NCBI RefSeq assembly: GCF_000499845.2
Contig: NC_023758.2
Span: forward strand, 41,275,524-41,339,523
Direction of reading: 5' to 3'
Length of the DNA: 64,000 nucleotides
Source of the DNA: Phaseolus vulgaris
Lineage: Eukaryota > Streptophyta > Magnoliopsida > Fabales > Fabaceae
A program made the position numbers and the translations under genes. The notes beneath the pieces were generated by a model, which ran no database searches, was not told the DNA's origin, and saw nothing but the letters and a program-made list of their open reading frames with translations. Below are positions 22,481 to 35,676 of this stretch, in pieces (position 1 is the stretch's first letter; every line of letters begins with the position of its first letter).

Positions 22481-23641
22481 AATTCTCTAAACTCCTTTCA
22501 TTATCCATTCAATCTAATTCTGGTTCATGGTTACAACAATTATTAAAGCCCTGCTATTCCTTAACTTTATGAAAAATATAAAATAACAACCTTTACTCCA
22601 CTATACAACTTTTTTTTGACTTAAAATTTCAAATTTTACATAAAATAACTAAAATACTCTTTTTTATATCATTAAAAAAAATTGTATAATGAAGCAAGAT
22701 ATCCACGTATCATTGCTCTAACATTATATATAGAAACCCACAATAAATAATAACTGTAAATCATCCTTTATCTGATTGTTATAAACCAATCCTATATATA
22801 ATTCAATTTTAAATATAAAATTTAAAATTAATATACCCAATAATTAATTACTAAGTTCCTTTCTTCCATCTCTGCACCAAGTACAGATTATGTATATGTA
22901 GTTGTTGATGTGACAAAATGATTTATTTGTGTACTTCTTTGTTAAATATAAGAATGATTTATATATATGTCAAGCTACACTAATGCCTTGAAAAATATAT
23001 GCACAATTTTCTGTACAAATATAAAAAGAATTGTAACTTTTTTTATATAATTTATTGTATTTGAAAGCATAGGTAATTATTTACGATATAATTAATTGTG
23101 TTCAAGGAATAATATTATATCCTAAATATTTTATTAATACTAGTGGGAAGTGTTATTATGTCTGTGTATCTGATTTTTTATTTTTATCATTTATATATAT
23201 AAATTATAAATTTATATCTTAATATTTTAATTTATCGTAAATTTATGTATTTCTATATTTCTAAACATTATATATTTTTATTTTCTATTTTTATAAACTT
23301 ATGTTTATATATATATATATATATATATATTATTTTTTATTTTATTTTATTTTTAATTGTATCATAAATTTACGTATTTTTCGTATTTTAAAAATCAATA
23401 ATATTTCAGAGATTCCTTTTCTTTTTATACTCTTTCTACGTTGTCTTCCTACGGGTTTGGTTTTTGTTTTTACTTTGGTTTCGGTTCAGAAGTAGCAATG
23501 TACATAGTTTTCATAAAACTGCATTAAGTAAGTGATAATTTCCAATATCAATAATCTTTTATTTATAATTAATCTTAAACATTTTTCTAACCATATATCC
23601 ACCACACCACTCTTTCTTTAAGAAAAAAACTTTCCAAATTT

Positions 23642-23695
<54 letters not shown>

Positions 23696-26600
23696 TAGTT
23701 TAACTTAACTGTTTCCATCAATATAAATTTATGTATTTATTATAATTATAAATTTATTTTACAAATTTTAACTTATTATATCTTTATTTTTTTTTATTGA
23801 AAATCTCATAAGTTTCTCGGGTGGAAAACGAAATTTACATATTGTGGAAGAAAAGACTACCGAGTGGATAAATTGAAATATCTAATATATAATGATATTT
23901 TTTTTCTCAACGACATGATGGACGAATCCAATGATTTTAAAATAAATAAATTGTACAAAACTTTAATCAATGTACCAAAGTTGCGTTGTTGTATTGAACA
24001 TTTTGATCTTGGAATGACTAGCTATAGTTTTGCGATATCAATTGTCTTCTTCAATAATTTCTCCCTCTTTGAAATTGTCATCCCGCAATGGGCAGAATTG
24101 AAAAAGGAGTCATCCAAGCACTTCACAATGCCGTTCACTTTCTTCACTGTGCTTTTTCTGCTTCCATGGTGGCGGTGGTGGTGGTGGCGCTTCGAGGATC
24201 AGTAGACGTCCTCTGAAGCAGAAGAGTGGCGGTCATTGCACAGTAAATCATGGTCGTCGCTAGAGGTTATGGTCGATTGTTAAGTAAAGTTTGGGGTTAA
24301 GCCTTTGCTTGATTCTCCCATATAAATAAAACTCTTCCATTGTGTAAAAATGAGGAGAAGAAAGCACAACGCAAACTCCTATTTTCTTTTACACATTTTC
24401 ATTTTTCAAAAACTAGCTTCGAATAATAATATAACGTACTCTTGTGCCTTTATTTAAATCAATTTTAAAATTGCTCTCTTGGAAAACTTTTCCTTGAAAA
24501 CGCGTTGTTAAACTGTTTTCAAATATAAAAACTGTTTTGTGGCAAATATAATGAAAAAATAATCATAATACCGAAATAAAATCAAATATGAATATAAGAA
24601 TAAAATATGCAAAAAAAATAAAATAAAATTAAGGTAGTTAAAGAGGAGAATCATCTCTATATATAGGTATAGATGTATATCACATAATAAGCTATGTTAA
24701 AGAGTATGTAAATAATATTTTATTAATATTAAAAAAAGTTATACTAAAATAAATAATTAAAATAAAATAAAAGCATTAAAATAAATAAATATACTTCCTT
24801 TTCTGTTTTTTTTTTCTTTTTTCTTTTAATCTAAACAGTCTTATTTTTTATTGTCTTTCTCTTTTCTTTTCTTTTTTTTTCACTCATTCACTTCTGAAAT
24901 AAATATTATGTGAATATTTATATACCATTAGTCTTCAGTATAAAAAAAAAGAGAGAAGTAATAAATATATATAACCATAAAAAACATGACACAATAAAGA
25001 AAGATAAAGGTATCAAAATTAGTATTTGATAGATTATAATAAGAGAGAGAAATAACATTTATGTATAATTTTTCATTAGGAAATGTAAATTTAGAAAATC
25101 ATTTAGAACTTAGATTCATGTCTATTTTACTAAGGTTTGTTCAGATGAGGTTCTCTTTAAATTTGTAGAAAAAAAAAATTATATAAATTAGAATTAACCT
25201 ATATATAAGCGAATTTATAAAAACTCATTCATATATCTTTTCTAATTTTTGTTTTTTGAATGTGTATATAAATTAATTTGAAGTTAAGAAAAAATTAATT
25301 TAAAATTTGTTTCTCCATTTTAAATTGAGCTCATAAAAAAATGATCTAAATAAGTTGTAAACTTAAGGATAGAGTAAACATAGAATTAGCATAAAGCAAT
25401 ATTATAATGATTGGATGAGTGTTGCAGTACCTAATTTATACTTTATGAATTAATTGAAGTAGGTAGAAGCCAAGCAGCGAATCTGAAATCGAAAAAGGGA
25501 ACGATATAAAGAATAATACAGAAAGTGTGTCAGTCCATGTGATACAACTGTGGCCACTAGCAAGTGAAGATTTGGCATGGGGTGCAAGGGAATGCAGAGA
25601 GAGACAAAGGCAAAGAGAGGCCCGTGAAGTGTGTGTGTGTGAATGTGCATGCATGTATTCTTATGTCTCATTGCCAGTCACTGAACTCATATCTATTATT
25701 TCTGACTGAGAAAGACCATCCTCTCTTATTGTCCATTGGATTGCTTCACTTCCTACATCCCTTCCCATGCAAATTTTAACACTCTCACAACTATATCATC
25801 CACCTTTTCATGCTCCCTTCTTCACTTTCTCTGCTTCCTACACATCCCTTTCACCAACCAACTCTGCTACCCCTTCTCTTCAACCACATTGAGAAATGAG
25901 AAATTACTAAAACTCTGTACTTCTCACACCTTTTTTCATTTACAATGTACTTACATATCCAGAACCACTGTCACACAAATCTCAAATCAAAACCTCATTT
26001 TGCTTCTTCAAAATCAACCTAAACGATATACTTTCAAATTTAATGCTTTGGGAGTGTAGTAATAGGAAATTATACAACCCAAATGAACTAAACTAAAATA
26101 TAATAGGTCCAAAAAATCATACTTTATAGGATATCGAGTTCATTCATCAGTTCCATTTTATGAATTAATGTAACTTCAGGTTCGAATGGGTCTGATATAA
26201 TATCATGTCATAGCTTACCTATCATTATTCCTAGCTAGTATATACAACATATGGAATTTAAAAAAGAAGTTGCTTAAAATTTCGTTCGAGAATACGTTTA
26301 TTTCAAAACAATATTCATCTGAGGAAGTATATATAAATTAAACAAACAAATAATTAAAATATTATACAAAGTACACATAATGAATGAAAACTTTAAAGAT
26401 AAGATGGAAATGACATGAATATATTCTTGGATAAAGAATATATTAAAAACTAAACATTTTTTTAGGCAAAACTATATCAAAACTACCTAGTTTATTTTAG
26501 TTTAAATGCATGCATTCATGATCACTACTTTGTAAATTTTAAAACTTGTTTCTATGTAGAGGTGTTTAATCGTTGCTTTTTTTTAAATGATAAACATATG

Positions 26601-26900
26601 AGCGAATTTTTGTGCTAATGAAAATTCCATAATTTTGAAGAGAATAAATGAATCAAGCTTAGTAACTTTAAAATAATTTTATTCAAATATATTTTACTGA
26701 TAACAAATTTTGGTTTTTACACCAACCTTATGTCTCTTTGTCGCTATTCATTTTCTTATCATTTCACAGTCTAGTCAGTGCCTTTCCTTTTCCTCTTTTC
26801 CCCGTGTCTCTCTATATGTGTAATAGGTATGGTGGTGTCAGATAGTCTTTAACTCTTTATATCTCGAGTTTTTTTTTTTTTTTTAATTTCATACAGAGAA
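22481..26900. other. Intergenic, AT-rich; simple repeats
   Basis: It contains (TA)n tracts at 23306-23332 and 23648-23694 and poly-T/A blocks. The part at 25430-26060 is less AT-rich, with overlapping short frames on both strands and a GT/CA-rich stretch, but no product can be recognised; a non-coding transcript is possible. Confidence 0.45.
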
Positions 26901-26975
26901 ACTCATGGTAGCAATGGACTATTTTTATCAATTTGAAATGGCAAGAATCCAAGAAACATCACTCCAATCACCAGC

Positions 26976-26983
26976 TATAAATA
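26976..26983 (+). promoter_or_regulatory. TATA box of the bHLH-like gene
   Basis: TATAAATA lies 71 bp upstream of the start codon. The short leader between carries a GAGATA-type repeat (27021-27050). Confidence 0.6.
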
Positions 26984-27053
26984 CCCTGCAAAGTTAACTA
27001 CTCCCAATTTAACTTTCAATAGAGAGATAGAGATAGAGATAAAGATAGAGAAG

Positions 27054-27938
27054 ATGGCTTGCAGGGTGCAGAAGAGGATATCACTGCGCAGAAAACTTCA
27101 CATTCTGCGAGTCCTTACCAGCTCAAATTCTGTAATGCAATCTAACACCATCTATTACAACCTCTCTTTCTCAATTTCTTTCCCGTGACTTCAAAATTGC
27201 AGAGAATTTATTTCTTCATACACTGAAGTTGTTTCTGCTTTTTGTAGGCCAAGAGAACCTCCATTGCCAATAGCACCGTTCTGCGCTTGTACAAGCTAAA
27301 GCTCGCCTTGGAAACTGTCAAAAGACATTATGAAAACCTACTGGCCACCAGAGGAGAGCACATTAACCTATTGAACCATGTCAAAGAGAACAAGGTATTT
27401 CTATTCTCTTAACCTTTTCTTCATTAGAAAAACAAGGCCTATATACAAAAATGAAAACACCCATCATAATAAAAATGTTAACTATTTTAAAATTTTTGTT
27501 CGAGTCTGATTCGATTTCAAAGATTAGTTTATTATGAGACTTGTTATATGTATTATTTTGATTATATGACAATTAAGGAAAAAATGTATGTGCTAATGAC
27601 ATAATATACATGGATATTGTTTCTACATTTAATGTTGCAAAAAAATGTGGCAGGATGTGAAAATAGAGAAGGTAAGGGCAGGAACTTTCATGGTGAAGGT
27701 CACCTGTGAGAAGGGGAGTAACACGCTAGTGGCCATTTTAGAGGCATTTGATGAGATGTGTCTGAATGTTCAACAAGCCAAAGTTTCATGCGAAAATGGT
27801 TTTTCTTTGGAAGCCATTGTCGTGGCTGAGGACCAGACCCTGGATGTAAGGGATGTTAGTGAAGCACTTGTAAAAGCTATTGGAAAACAGAGTGGTGAAA
27901 AGGACTTGCCGAAGTTTGACAAAAAGTGTGATTTATGA
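27054..27938 (+). CDS. bHLH-like protein without basic region, ACT-like C-terminus
   Basis: Three exons (27054-27131, 27248-27394, 27654-27938), both introns GT-AG and phase 0, give 169 residues. The N-terminus MACRVQKRISLRRKLHILRV continues into an amphipathic helical stretch (KRTSIANSTVLRLYKLKLAL) that resembles a degenerate helix-loop-helix without the DNA-contacting H-E-R residues. The C-terminal 80 residues (VKIEKVRAGTFMVKVTCEKG ... FDEMCLNVQQAKVSC) have the pattern of the ACT-like dimerisation fold in plant bHLH factors. It matches a plant family usually annotated bHLH35-like or uncharacterised. I infer a dimerisation partner or regulator rather than a DNA binder. The first ATG after the TATA box was chosen and gives a conserved-looking N-terminus. 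Confidence 0.85.
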
Positions 27939-28608
27939 CTTTTTCAATCACTTTAGTGTTCTCAACATCTTGTGTATCACAAACTAGTTAATACCAATTT
28001 CACCTTCATCTTTTATATAAACCAATTTCTCAAACTAGTTAATAAAGAATCACCTATGTGCGTATGACATTTTTTTGGTTAATGCCTGACACAGCTGCCC
28101 TTGGTTTCTATGTGCTGGAACATAACTCCGTTAGACACATAATGTTGGTAAAAAATTATAAACAATGTGAGGGTTGTTCCCAATAATTTAGGAATGAATA
28201 AATTTTCAGCAGTGAAATTAAAAACAGTTATGAGCATCTTAAAAATAAATTGAATTTGGGTGTAGTGAGATTGATCTGAGAGCTCACATTCTCCAGAGAT
28301 ACAAAGAAGGAAGATACATTTGTGTGAAGTTAGTAAAATCAGATGGGTCCATCGAACAACCTGTATATAAGATCATGGGTTCTAGATTTTAGGTTAAAAA
28401 ATTATTAGGATCATTTGGTCGAGTGAATAATCACTAGAAGATATTTGTTTGATATTTTTAAAAATCATATTGTATGAATTGTATAAATTTAGGGGGGAAA
28501 TGGATTAATGGGCTCAATCGATGACCAAATAACAACAACAAAATTGTGGTCCATAAGAAATTTGGCCAATCTGATTTTTACAACTTGTGTACCTGACCAG
28601 GCTGAGCT
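27939..28608. other. 3' flank of the bHLH-like gene
   Basis: It includes the probable 3' UTR (AATAAAG at 28040). No other gene seen. Confidence 0.5.
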
Positions 28609-29132
28609 GTTTTCTTCCTGCACCTCCATAATTTTTTTTCAGCATCCCATATTTCTTAAAATATCAAGATTGTATTTTATTGATTTTTTTCCAAAAATAC
28701 TTTCTGGATTCTATAATTAAGAATATATTTCTTAAAAAGAATACGTTTTAAATTATAGAATCTAAAATGTATATTTTTCTAAATATTTATAAAAATACCT
28801 TATGAATTCTATAATTTGAAATATGTTTAAAAAAAATACATTTCATATTATAGAATACAGAAATACTTTTGAAAATATCTTTTATATTCAATAATCCATA
28901 ATGTATTTTTTTTCTTAAAAAATTATATTTTAAATTATAGAATTTAGAAGATATTAATACTTTTGAAATTTTATAATCTATAATATTTTTTTAATATAGT
29001 GAATTATAAAATTTAGACGATATTTTCATATCTACCAAATTCTAGAATAAAAATGTATTTTTTAAAGATTAAATGGATTATTTTGTCTAACGGGAGTGTC
29101 AAAAAAAATTATCAAGGTGCAGGAAGAAAACA
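28609..29132. mobile_element. MITE with TIR TGTTTTCTTCCTGCACCT
   Basis: The left end TGTTTTCTTCCTGCACCT followed by CCATAATTTTTTTT is inverted at the right end (AAAAAAAATTAT, AAGGTGCAGGAAGAAAACA). The interior holds several inverted copies of GAATTCTATAAT and ATTATAGAAT. There is no coding capacity. Similar GGATTGTGCAATCCAGAGTG blocks near 42.6-42.9 kb may belong to a related family. Confidence 0.65.
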
Positions 29133-32100
29133 CCCGAAACTGAGTAAGACAGCAATTTTATTACTAGTTAAAGAATTATTGTTGTAGGTTATCGTGCCTT
29201 CCTTCTCTTAAGATGAATTTTGTTATTTTTTTTACTTTATTATAACACATGTTATGACTTAAATTGTAATTAAAGAACTATGTATCTTATTGTAAATAGA
29301 AAACACACATATATATATTTAACTAATACCCTCATTATGGTGTTTGGTTGAAAAACTGAAATGAAAGTACTTAAGAAGAGTGGGGGCAAATCTTCAAATT
29401 AAATGCGACTTGCAGGTTACATGGATCCTGATTCTTCAAAGCATGTGACTTACATTCCACTGGTTTGGTTTGCGACCACATCACTGCACATTGGGATCAT
29501 CAAATTGCCATTATTCTTTATAAACTCCAATAAACTAAATAAAAATTCAAATGTAACTTAAAAAAATAATTAATCATATCTTAAACTTTAAAAATCATAG
29601 GTAAATAACAAAACTAAATTTGTAACTAAATAATATTAAAAAAAAATTGAACGTAAGATTATCAAAATCCTATATTTTAACTCCTTGCACATATTCCCTT
29701 TCATTTGTAAAACACGGATAAAAATATATTGATTATAGAGTTTTCCTCATTCCACAAATTCCCTTCTACTATACAAAACTTGTATTTTTTAAAATATACT
29801 GCAATTAAGTCCTTTTACTGTAGTAGGATTTTTAAATGGTTGAATTCTTACATTATCATTTATTTAAAATAAAGTTAATATATCATGAAATAATAAATAA
29901 TAAATTATATAAGTAAAAAGTAATTAAAATGCTTACTATTTTTCTAAATTTAACACCTAGATTCATTTAATTTTGTTTCATAAACAAGCAATGCATGTCA
30001 ATTTAAAGTAAAATTAGAGACATAAATACCTTTTTATCATTGTATGATTAAAATTTATGACAATTTGATAAATATAAATATATTAAGTTTAAATTTGTTT
30101 CATTAAAAAGGACATAATACTTAAATTTAACAAACTATCTCATACATATTCATCCTTTATGGAAAAAAGTCATACATGTCCATCCTTTATGGAAAAGAAG
30201 TCATATAAATAGTTAAAAAAAACCCGATAACTTTTGAAAAAGTTTATTAAGTTTTTTATATTTGTAATTAAGACTTATGATCTCATTGTATATCTCATCA
30301 TTAAATTTGGAGGAAGCAGAGGGTAGTGAATAAAGAGTTCATGGGAAAATGTTGAAAAAAAATTAATCTCGTTATGTATTTTTTGAATGTAAAAGAGAGA
30401 AGCTGGCTTACTGTTAACACCCATTAAAATTACTAAGCTCACTCACCTGAACCCAACTATCCGTGGTGTAATTTTAAAACTAATTCTAATATATCTCATA
30501 AACACCTTATAATTTTCTTATTAAATAAATTAGAAGATACAGTTTAAATTTAATTATCAATTTTCAAATTATTTTATAAAGCAAATCGTTAAATATTCTG
30601 TTCGTAAGATAAACATTTTTATATAACTTAAATTCATAATAAGTAAATATTTTAAAAATATATAAATATATTACAATGAAATTCGTAATAAATTATATTT
30701 TGTATTTTAAATAAAGAAATGTACTGGGATGAAGGTTACTTTTAGTTATTAATATTTTTAAAATATTAAAACTTTAATTTAAAATTAGAAAGAAAAATAA
30801 TATTTTGGGGAAAAAATATAAGTGGCTCTCATATTAAAAAAATACCAACAACACTCTTATTGAATAATAATTTTTAAAAACACTCTGATTCAGGAAAAGT
30901 AAACAATGCTATCATTCTATGTGATAATTCAAATATATTAAAATTATAACATTCTCATTGGAGAATAATTTCTAAAGATACTTACGTTAACGATTTAGAT
31001 TTATATTGCAAATGAAGATATTAAGTGAGTTTTAGCTTCTTAAACAGATTTATCCGACTCAATTTGGATGTGTGGAGATTTAATCTATTTTTGAACTTCT
31101 GAAAGAAAATTCAAGATCAAGAAAGTAAATTAAGGGGTTTGAAATATGAAACTAAACAATGGAAGAAATATCTAACAAAAAGGTGGCGGTGATTTGACGG
31201 GGCAAAATAATATAGGGATGGTAAACGATCAAACAAAAAAAGGTTAGAAATTTCATCAATTTAGGGATGATTGTTATATAAATAGCAAATATTAAGCATC
31301 TATTAATTAAGAGTCATAAACAGGCCTTGATTATTTTGGTAATAAGAAGATTTAGATTCTTTAACAATCTTCCTTAAAATAAACAAGAGCGAAAATAAAT
31401 ATATGAAGAAGTAGGGGGTATGTTACTATGATGCCAAATTATAATTATTCAAGGTGGAGAATAATTTGCATCACTAGTGCCGTAAGGAAAGGAAGTCAAA
31501 ATTTGGGGAACAAGAAACCTATCAAATACGTTTTTTTTCTTCCATCGATTCATTTGCAGATTGGTTTAGTTATTATTTTTCTGACAAAATGTGGAAAATA
31601 AAAAAAGAAAATGGATTGTTGACAATATAAAATTTGGGTTGCTGGAGATAATAAATGATGAATAATATAAAACAGTTGTTGCATTGCTTCACGCTTTTAG
31701 GCACATTAGAAAAATGATTTGTTTTTGGTGTTTGATATTTTTTATGACATATTGGCCAATAGGTACTTCCAACCCCTTTCCCATCAGAGAGCGACAGATC
31801 CAGCCATAAGTGACTCAGTCAAAACTAATGAGATCTGAATATTAAATGATACGTCATCAACAAAAATTAAAATGTTACTTCAAGTTTTCGATAGCTACCC
31901 ATTCTCAACAATTTAGATCCAAATAAATGTGATCATACAATCATCAATATTTAAAGCTATATATTGTATTCTGGGTCGTGACCGTTGTTTAGCTCACTTT
32001 TGTTCTTTTGCTTCTTTTCTCCTATCCTATTAATTAACAAATGATTGATTACTTATATATATATGCTTAACGATAATAAAAGTGGATGAACATCCTTTTA

Positions 32101-33919
32101 TTTATAATCTAATACTATACACAACCCATTCATAAGAGCTTTGCCTCTGTAAAAATAATTTATTCTTCTTATATCAAGATGAACAGACGGATTGCAATTT
32201 ACTAAAAATGTAATACAAATATATTTACACTTTAAGTTAAAAAAAAACATTTTAAAAAGAGTTAGAAATTGCGAGATGACTCTTTATTAATATTTAAAAT
32301 AAATACCATTAAAGATGATAAAGGAAATTCAAATTATAATAAATTGTATTTTATGTCTTTATTGTCTATCTTTAATTGTTAGATTTTTCATTGTATGAAT
32401 AATATTATTGATATGAGTGAACCATAAACATGATTTTATTAACTCTTAAGATTATCATGAGTTTGTTATGAAATATTGCAATGTTACATGGAGTGTAAGA
32501 TGTCTTAACATTTTGTAGGTAAAAGTATTTATTTTGGGTTTGGGTCAAAAATATGGATTAAAAAACAATCAATCACTCTTCCCAAATTAGCATGTTCTAT
32601 TGAAATTATTGTCAATATGAATTCACATTATATTGTCATTTTAGTATTTATTGTTATTGTCTAAATATTTGTAACCTTATTTATAAGTGTCTCTTAAAAT
32701 AGTGTTATTAGCAAATTAGAGTAAATTCACATTTCTGAGTTAGTATTTTTTTTTTTTTTTTTTAAGTTTGTTTTGTTTTCTATATTGACATTTATTCATT
32801 TGAGAGATTTTTTTTTATATTTTTGGACAACCTTGAGTAGTGAAAGTTAGTCTAACTACCTTTTTTTAATTTTTGTGTTGTCAAGCTGTTTTATTTCTTT
32901 ATTAAAGGTTTGTAAGCATCATTTCAAAGATTCAGTATCCTAATTAGAAGGATCCTTCATCTTAGAAGTTTGAAACAAGTCCTTCTTTTGGGATGATACA
33001 TTTGCAAATTATTCATTTTAATTTTTGGCTTGTCAATCTAAGAGTATTTATTTTTTGAATGTTTCGTCACTTTGATAGTATTGTAATGTAGTGTTTTAAT
33101 ACTTAAGATGGAAGTTTTGGATTGTTTTTGAAAATATATATTTTTATGATAATAATAAAAAAACATACATGATATTCTAACTTATTATGGAATTGTTAGA
33201 CATAGATAATTAAAACTAAATACAAAAATAAGTTATATAATATGTTGACAAATGAATTAAACCAAGTTTTTGCATGTCACCTTTGTTAGTGCATCAAATT
33301 CTCTCTATTTGGTAATAAACTATTATTGCAAGGTATTTAACCTGTTATGGACGTTCTGGTGCTTTGGGGAAGAATTCTAAGATTCTACCTCCACCAAGTA
33401 AAAGGCCATGGCAATATTAGGGTGTAACTTTTGTTGTTGGGACTGTATAAAGTGATGTCACGTTGAACTAATTAATCATAGTTGTAGAGTTAGTTCACTT
33501 TTAAGAAAATGCTATTTTATAATCATCAAACACATATGTAATTTTCTCATTTCAAATCAGGATTATGGCATAAGTACTAAAACTTAAATGTTACAAAAAA
33601 TATCACGATAATTATTGAATACTAACCATGCATCATAAAATATATAAAGTAAATATTACACTCTAAATGCCATAAAGCATAAATAGCATAAGTGATTGAG
33701 CTTGTGTAAATTTTATTTCCATCTTTATGCAAATTATTTGGCAATTTTCTTTTGTAAGTCATTTAAATTTTATTATTATTAAAAGGATTTATAAATATTA
33801 TTCGTAAAAGTTATACAAATAACAACGTTTATAAACAATTTGTCATAACATTTTCTTATTTTCTAAATAAGATAAAATTTAATCATTAATTTAATCAAAT
33901 TGCAGGTTAGACAAGTTTT
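29133..33919. other. Intergenic, no gene seen
   Basis: Long AT-rich stretch with poly-T runs. A short open piece at about 33350-33420 (GRSGALGKNSKILPPPSKRP) looks like a scrap of coding DNA but could not be placed in any family. Confidence 0.45.
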
Positions 33920-34106
33920 CACTACAAGAAAATCATCAAATAGAAACCAATTTTAGAGATAAAAAATAATTAGTTATTATAGTGACTAAATTATATACCA
34001 TCTTAAAAACTAAAAAAAATTATTGGTTTCTAAATTAGTTTCTACTATTGATAAATAATTTTTAAATTGGTATCTAATTAGTTACAAAAGTGATTTTCTT
34101 ATAGTA
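33920..34106. mobile_element. CACTA-like MITE (copy 7, short)
   Basis: It begins CACTACAAGAAAATCATCAA and ends TGATTTTCTTATAGTA, flanked by TTT on both sides. At 187 bp it is an internally deleted copy. Confidence 0.8.
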
Positions 34107-35676
34107 TTTTGCTGTAAAATATATTTTACAAAGTTTTAAAATTTGATGTATATGGCGGTATGATTAATAATAACCTCTTCACTTATTTTGTTTGTTAAAA
34201 TAATTTACTTTTCTTATTTATAATATTATCCTATTTTTTATGGTAAGCAAATTAAGATGACAAAAAAAACTAATACTTTTTGTTTTAAATTCACTTCAAA
34301 TATCTCTTTGAATGAAAAAATCCAAAATTTATATGTATTACTAAGAATCGAGTGGGTTCAAATTACGTTGGTAATCAGATCAACCATCTTACATAGAGGT
34401 ATAACGATTCAACAATACGAAAGACTAATTAATTAGGACATTAATTTCGATACATATAGTAACATAGACCCAATGGACCAAGGACCTAACACAATATATA
34501 CATAAGGTGACTAACATCTATACAAAATATGTATTTATTACAGTATTTATTAGCTCCGACAGTTAAACGATTGACTTGAGTGTTAAAAAATCTTTTGCAG
34601 GTATTTCCAACTCAAAATTGAAAATAAAAGATTGAAGACTAAAGACTAAGTTCCAAAAAAAAAAAGTATTTGACACAAGTATATCATTATCTTGCCCCCA
34701 AACAAGAACAACATCCTAATTTGTCTTTTAACTATTTTTTTTTTTTTCATCTCCACCCGTTGAATTTCTTTCTGTTGCATAAAATATAGTGTTGAGAGTG
34801 TTTTTGTTTTCTTTTCACAAGTAGGTTAACTAAAGAAGTGCAATACATAGGAATTTAATTATTATTACCTCTACCACGGAAAAGGTTCCCTTTGTTTTGG
34901 CTTAAGGGAGCAACTACTCTTCCTTCAGCCCCTTTCGTCGCAGCCCTTTTATGTTTGGTGAAAAGTTTGGCACCTTTATTAATTTCCGTATAGTTTTTAA
35001 AGTATAATTTTAATCCATAAAAAGTATGATGTTCTTTTCTAATTTAAATGTTTATAAAAGAAAATCTCTATATTAAAACCCCTATGATTTTAATCTGAAA
35101 TGCGAAACAAAATTTCTAACGTTTAGCGAAATTAAAAAAAAATATATATATATATATTTTGAATTTAGCCTAAGCACTTGGAGTACGGAAGTAGTTTTTG
35201 TTTTATAAAAGTGATTTGAAGCAGTAAAAAGGTTGAATTATGATATTGATATAAAAAGGGTGGAGCTAATTAAAATTAGGAGTTAGCAGTACGTAGAGTA
35301 TAAGAAAAAGTAGACTAAGTAATTGTGGTGGAAAGGGTGGGCAGATATGACAAAAAGAGTAGACTTAGTTACATTAATGTAATGAATGGGCTTATCCTTA
35401 AGGAAAAGTTTGACATAAAATAAGTAGTAAAGAAACAGGGTTTGCTTTCAAATGACATATACATATTCATATAAATTGGCGCTGGTTCGGATATGATGAA
35501 GTATTTGCCCTCACGTCCTCTAATAAACAAAGACCCACCCAGTCTGTCAACATGGTGCCCCGTTTTTAAAGGCCATTTCTTTCCCCTTCTCTCTCCTCTT
35601 CTTTCTTAATTCTCTTCATTCCCTTCTCTTCTGCTAATCTACACAACCCTTTTCCATCATCACCCCATCTCCACAT
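34107..35676. other. Intergenic and WRKY upstream region
   Basis: AT-rich; the last ~100 bp are a CT-rich leader (TTTCCCCTTCTCTCTCCTCT) typical of a plant 5' UTR. No separate gene seen. Confidence 0.45.

Noticed and set aside
23864..24205. 113-codon open frame ending in a Trp run
   Set aside because: The Trp run comes from a GGTGGTGG repeat; no family resemblance or splice context.
26176..26195. GGTTCGAATGGGTC, resembling a tRNA T-loop
   Set aside because: No acceptor, D or anticodon stems fit around it.
29384..29400. GGGGCAAATCTTC, resembling a miR399 5' arm
   Set aside because: No complementary TGCCAAAG arm within reach and no P1BS-TATA module; likely chance.
34898..34940. TTAAGGGAGCAACTACTCTTCC resembling miR319/miR159 fragments
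   Set aside because: Only about 10 bp of stem can pair and the mature sequence does not match the family.
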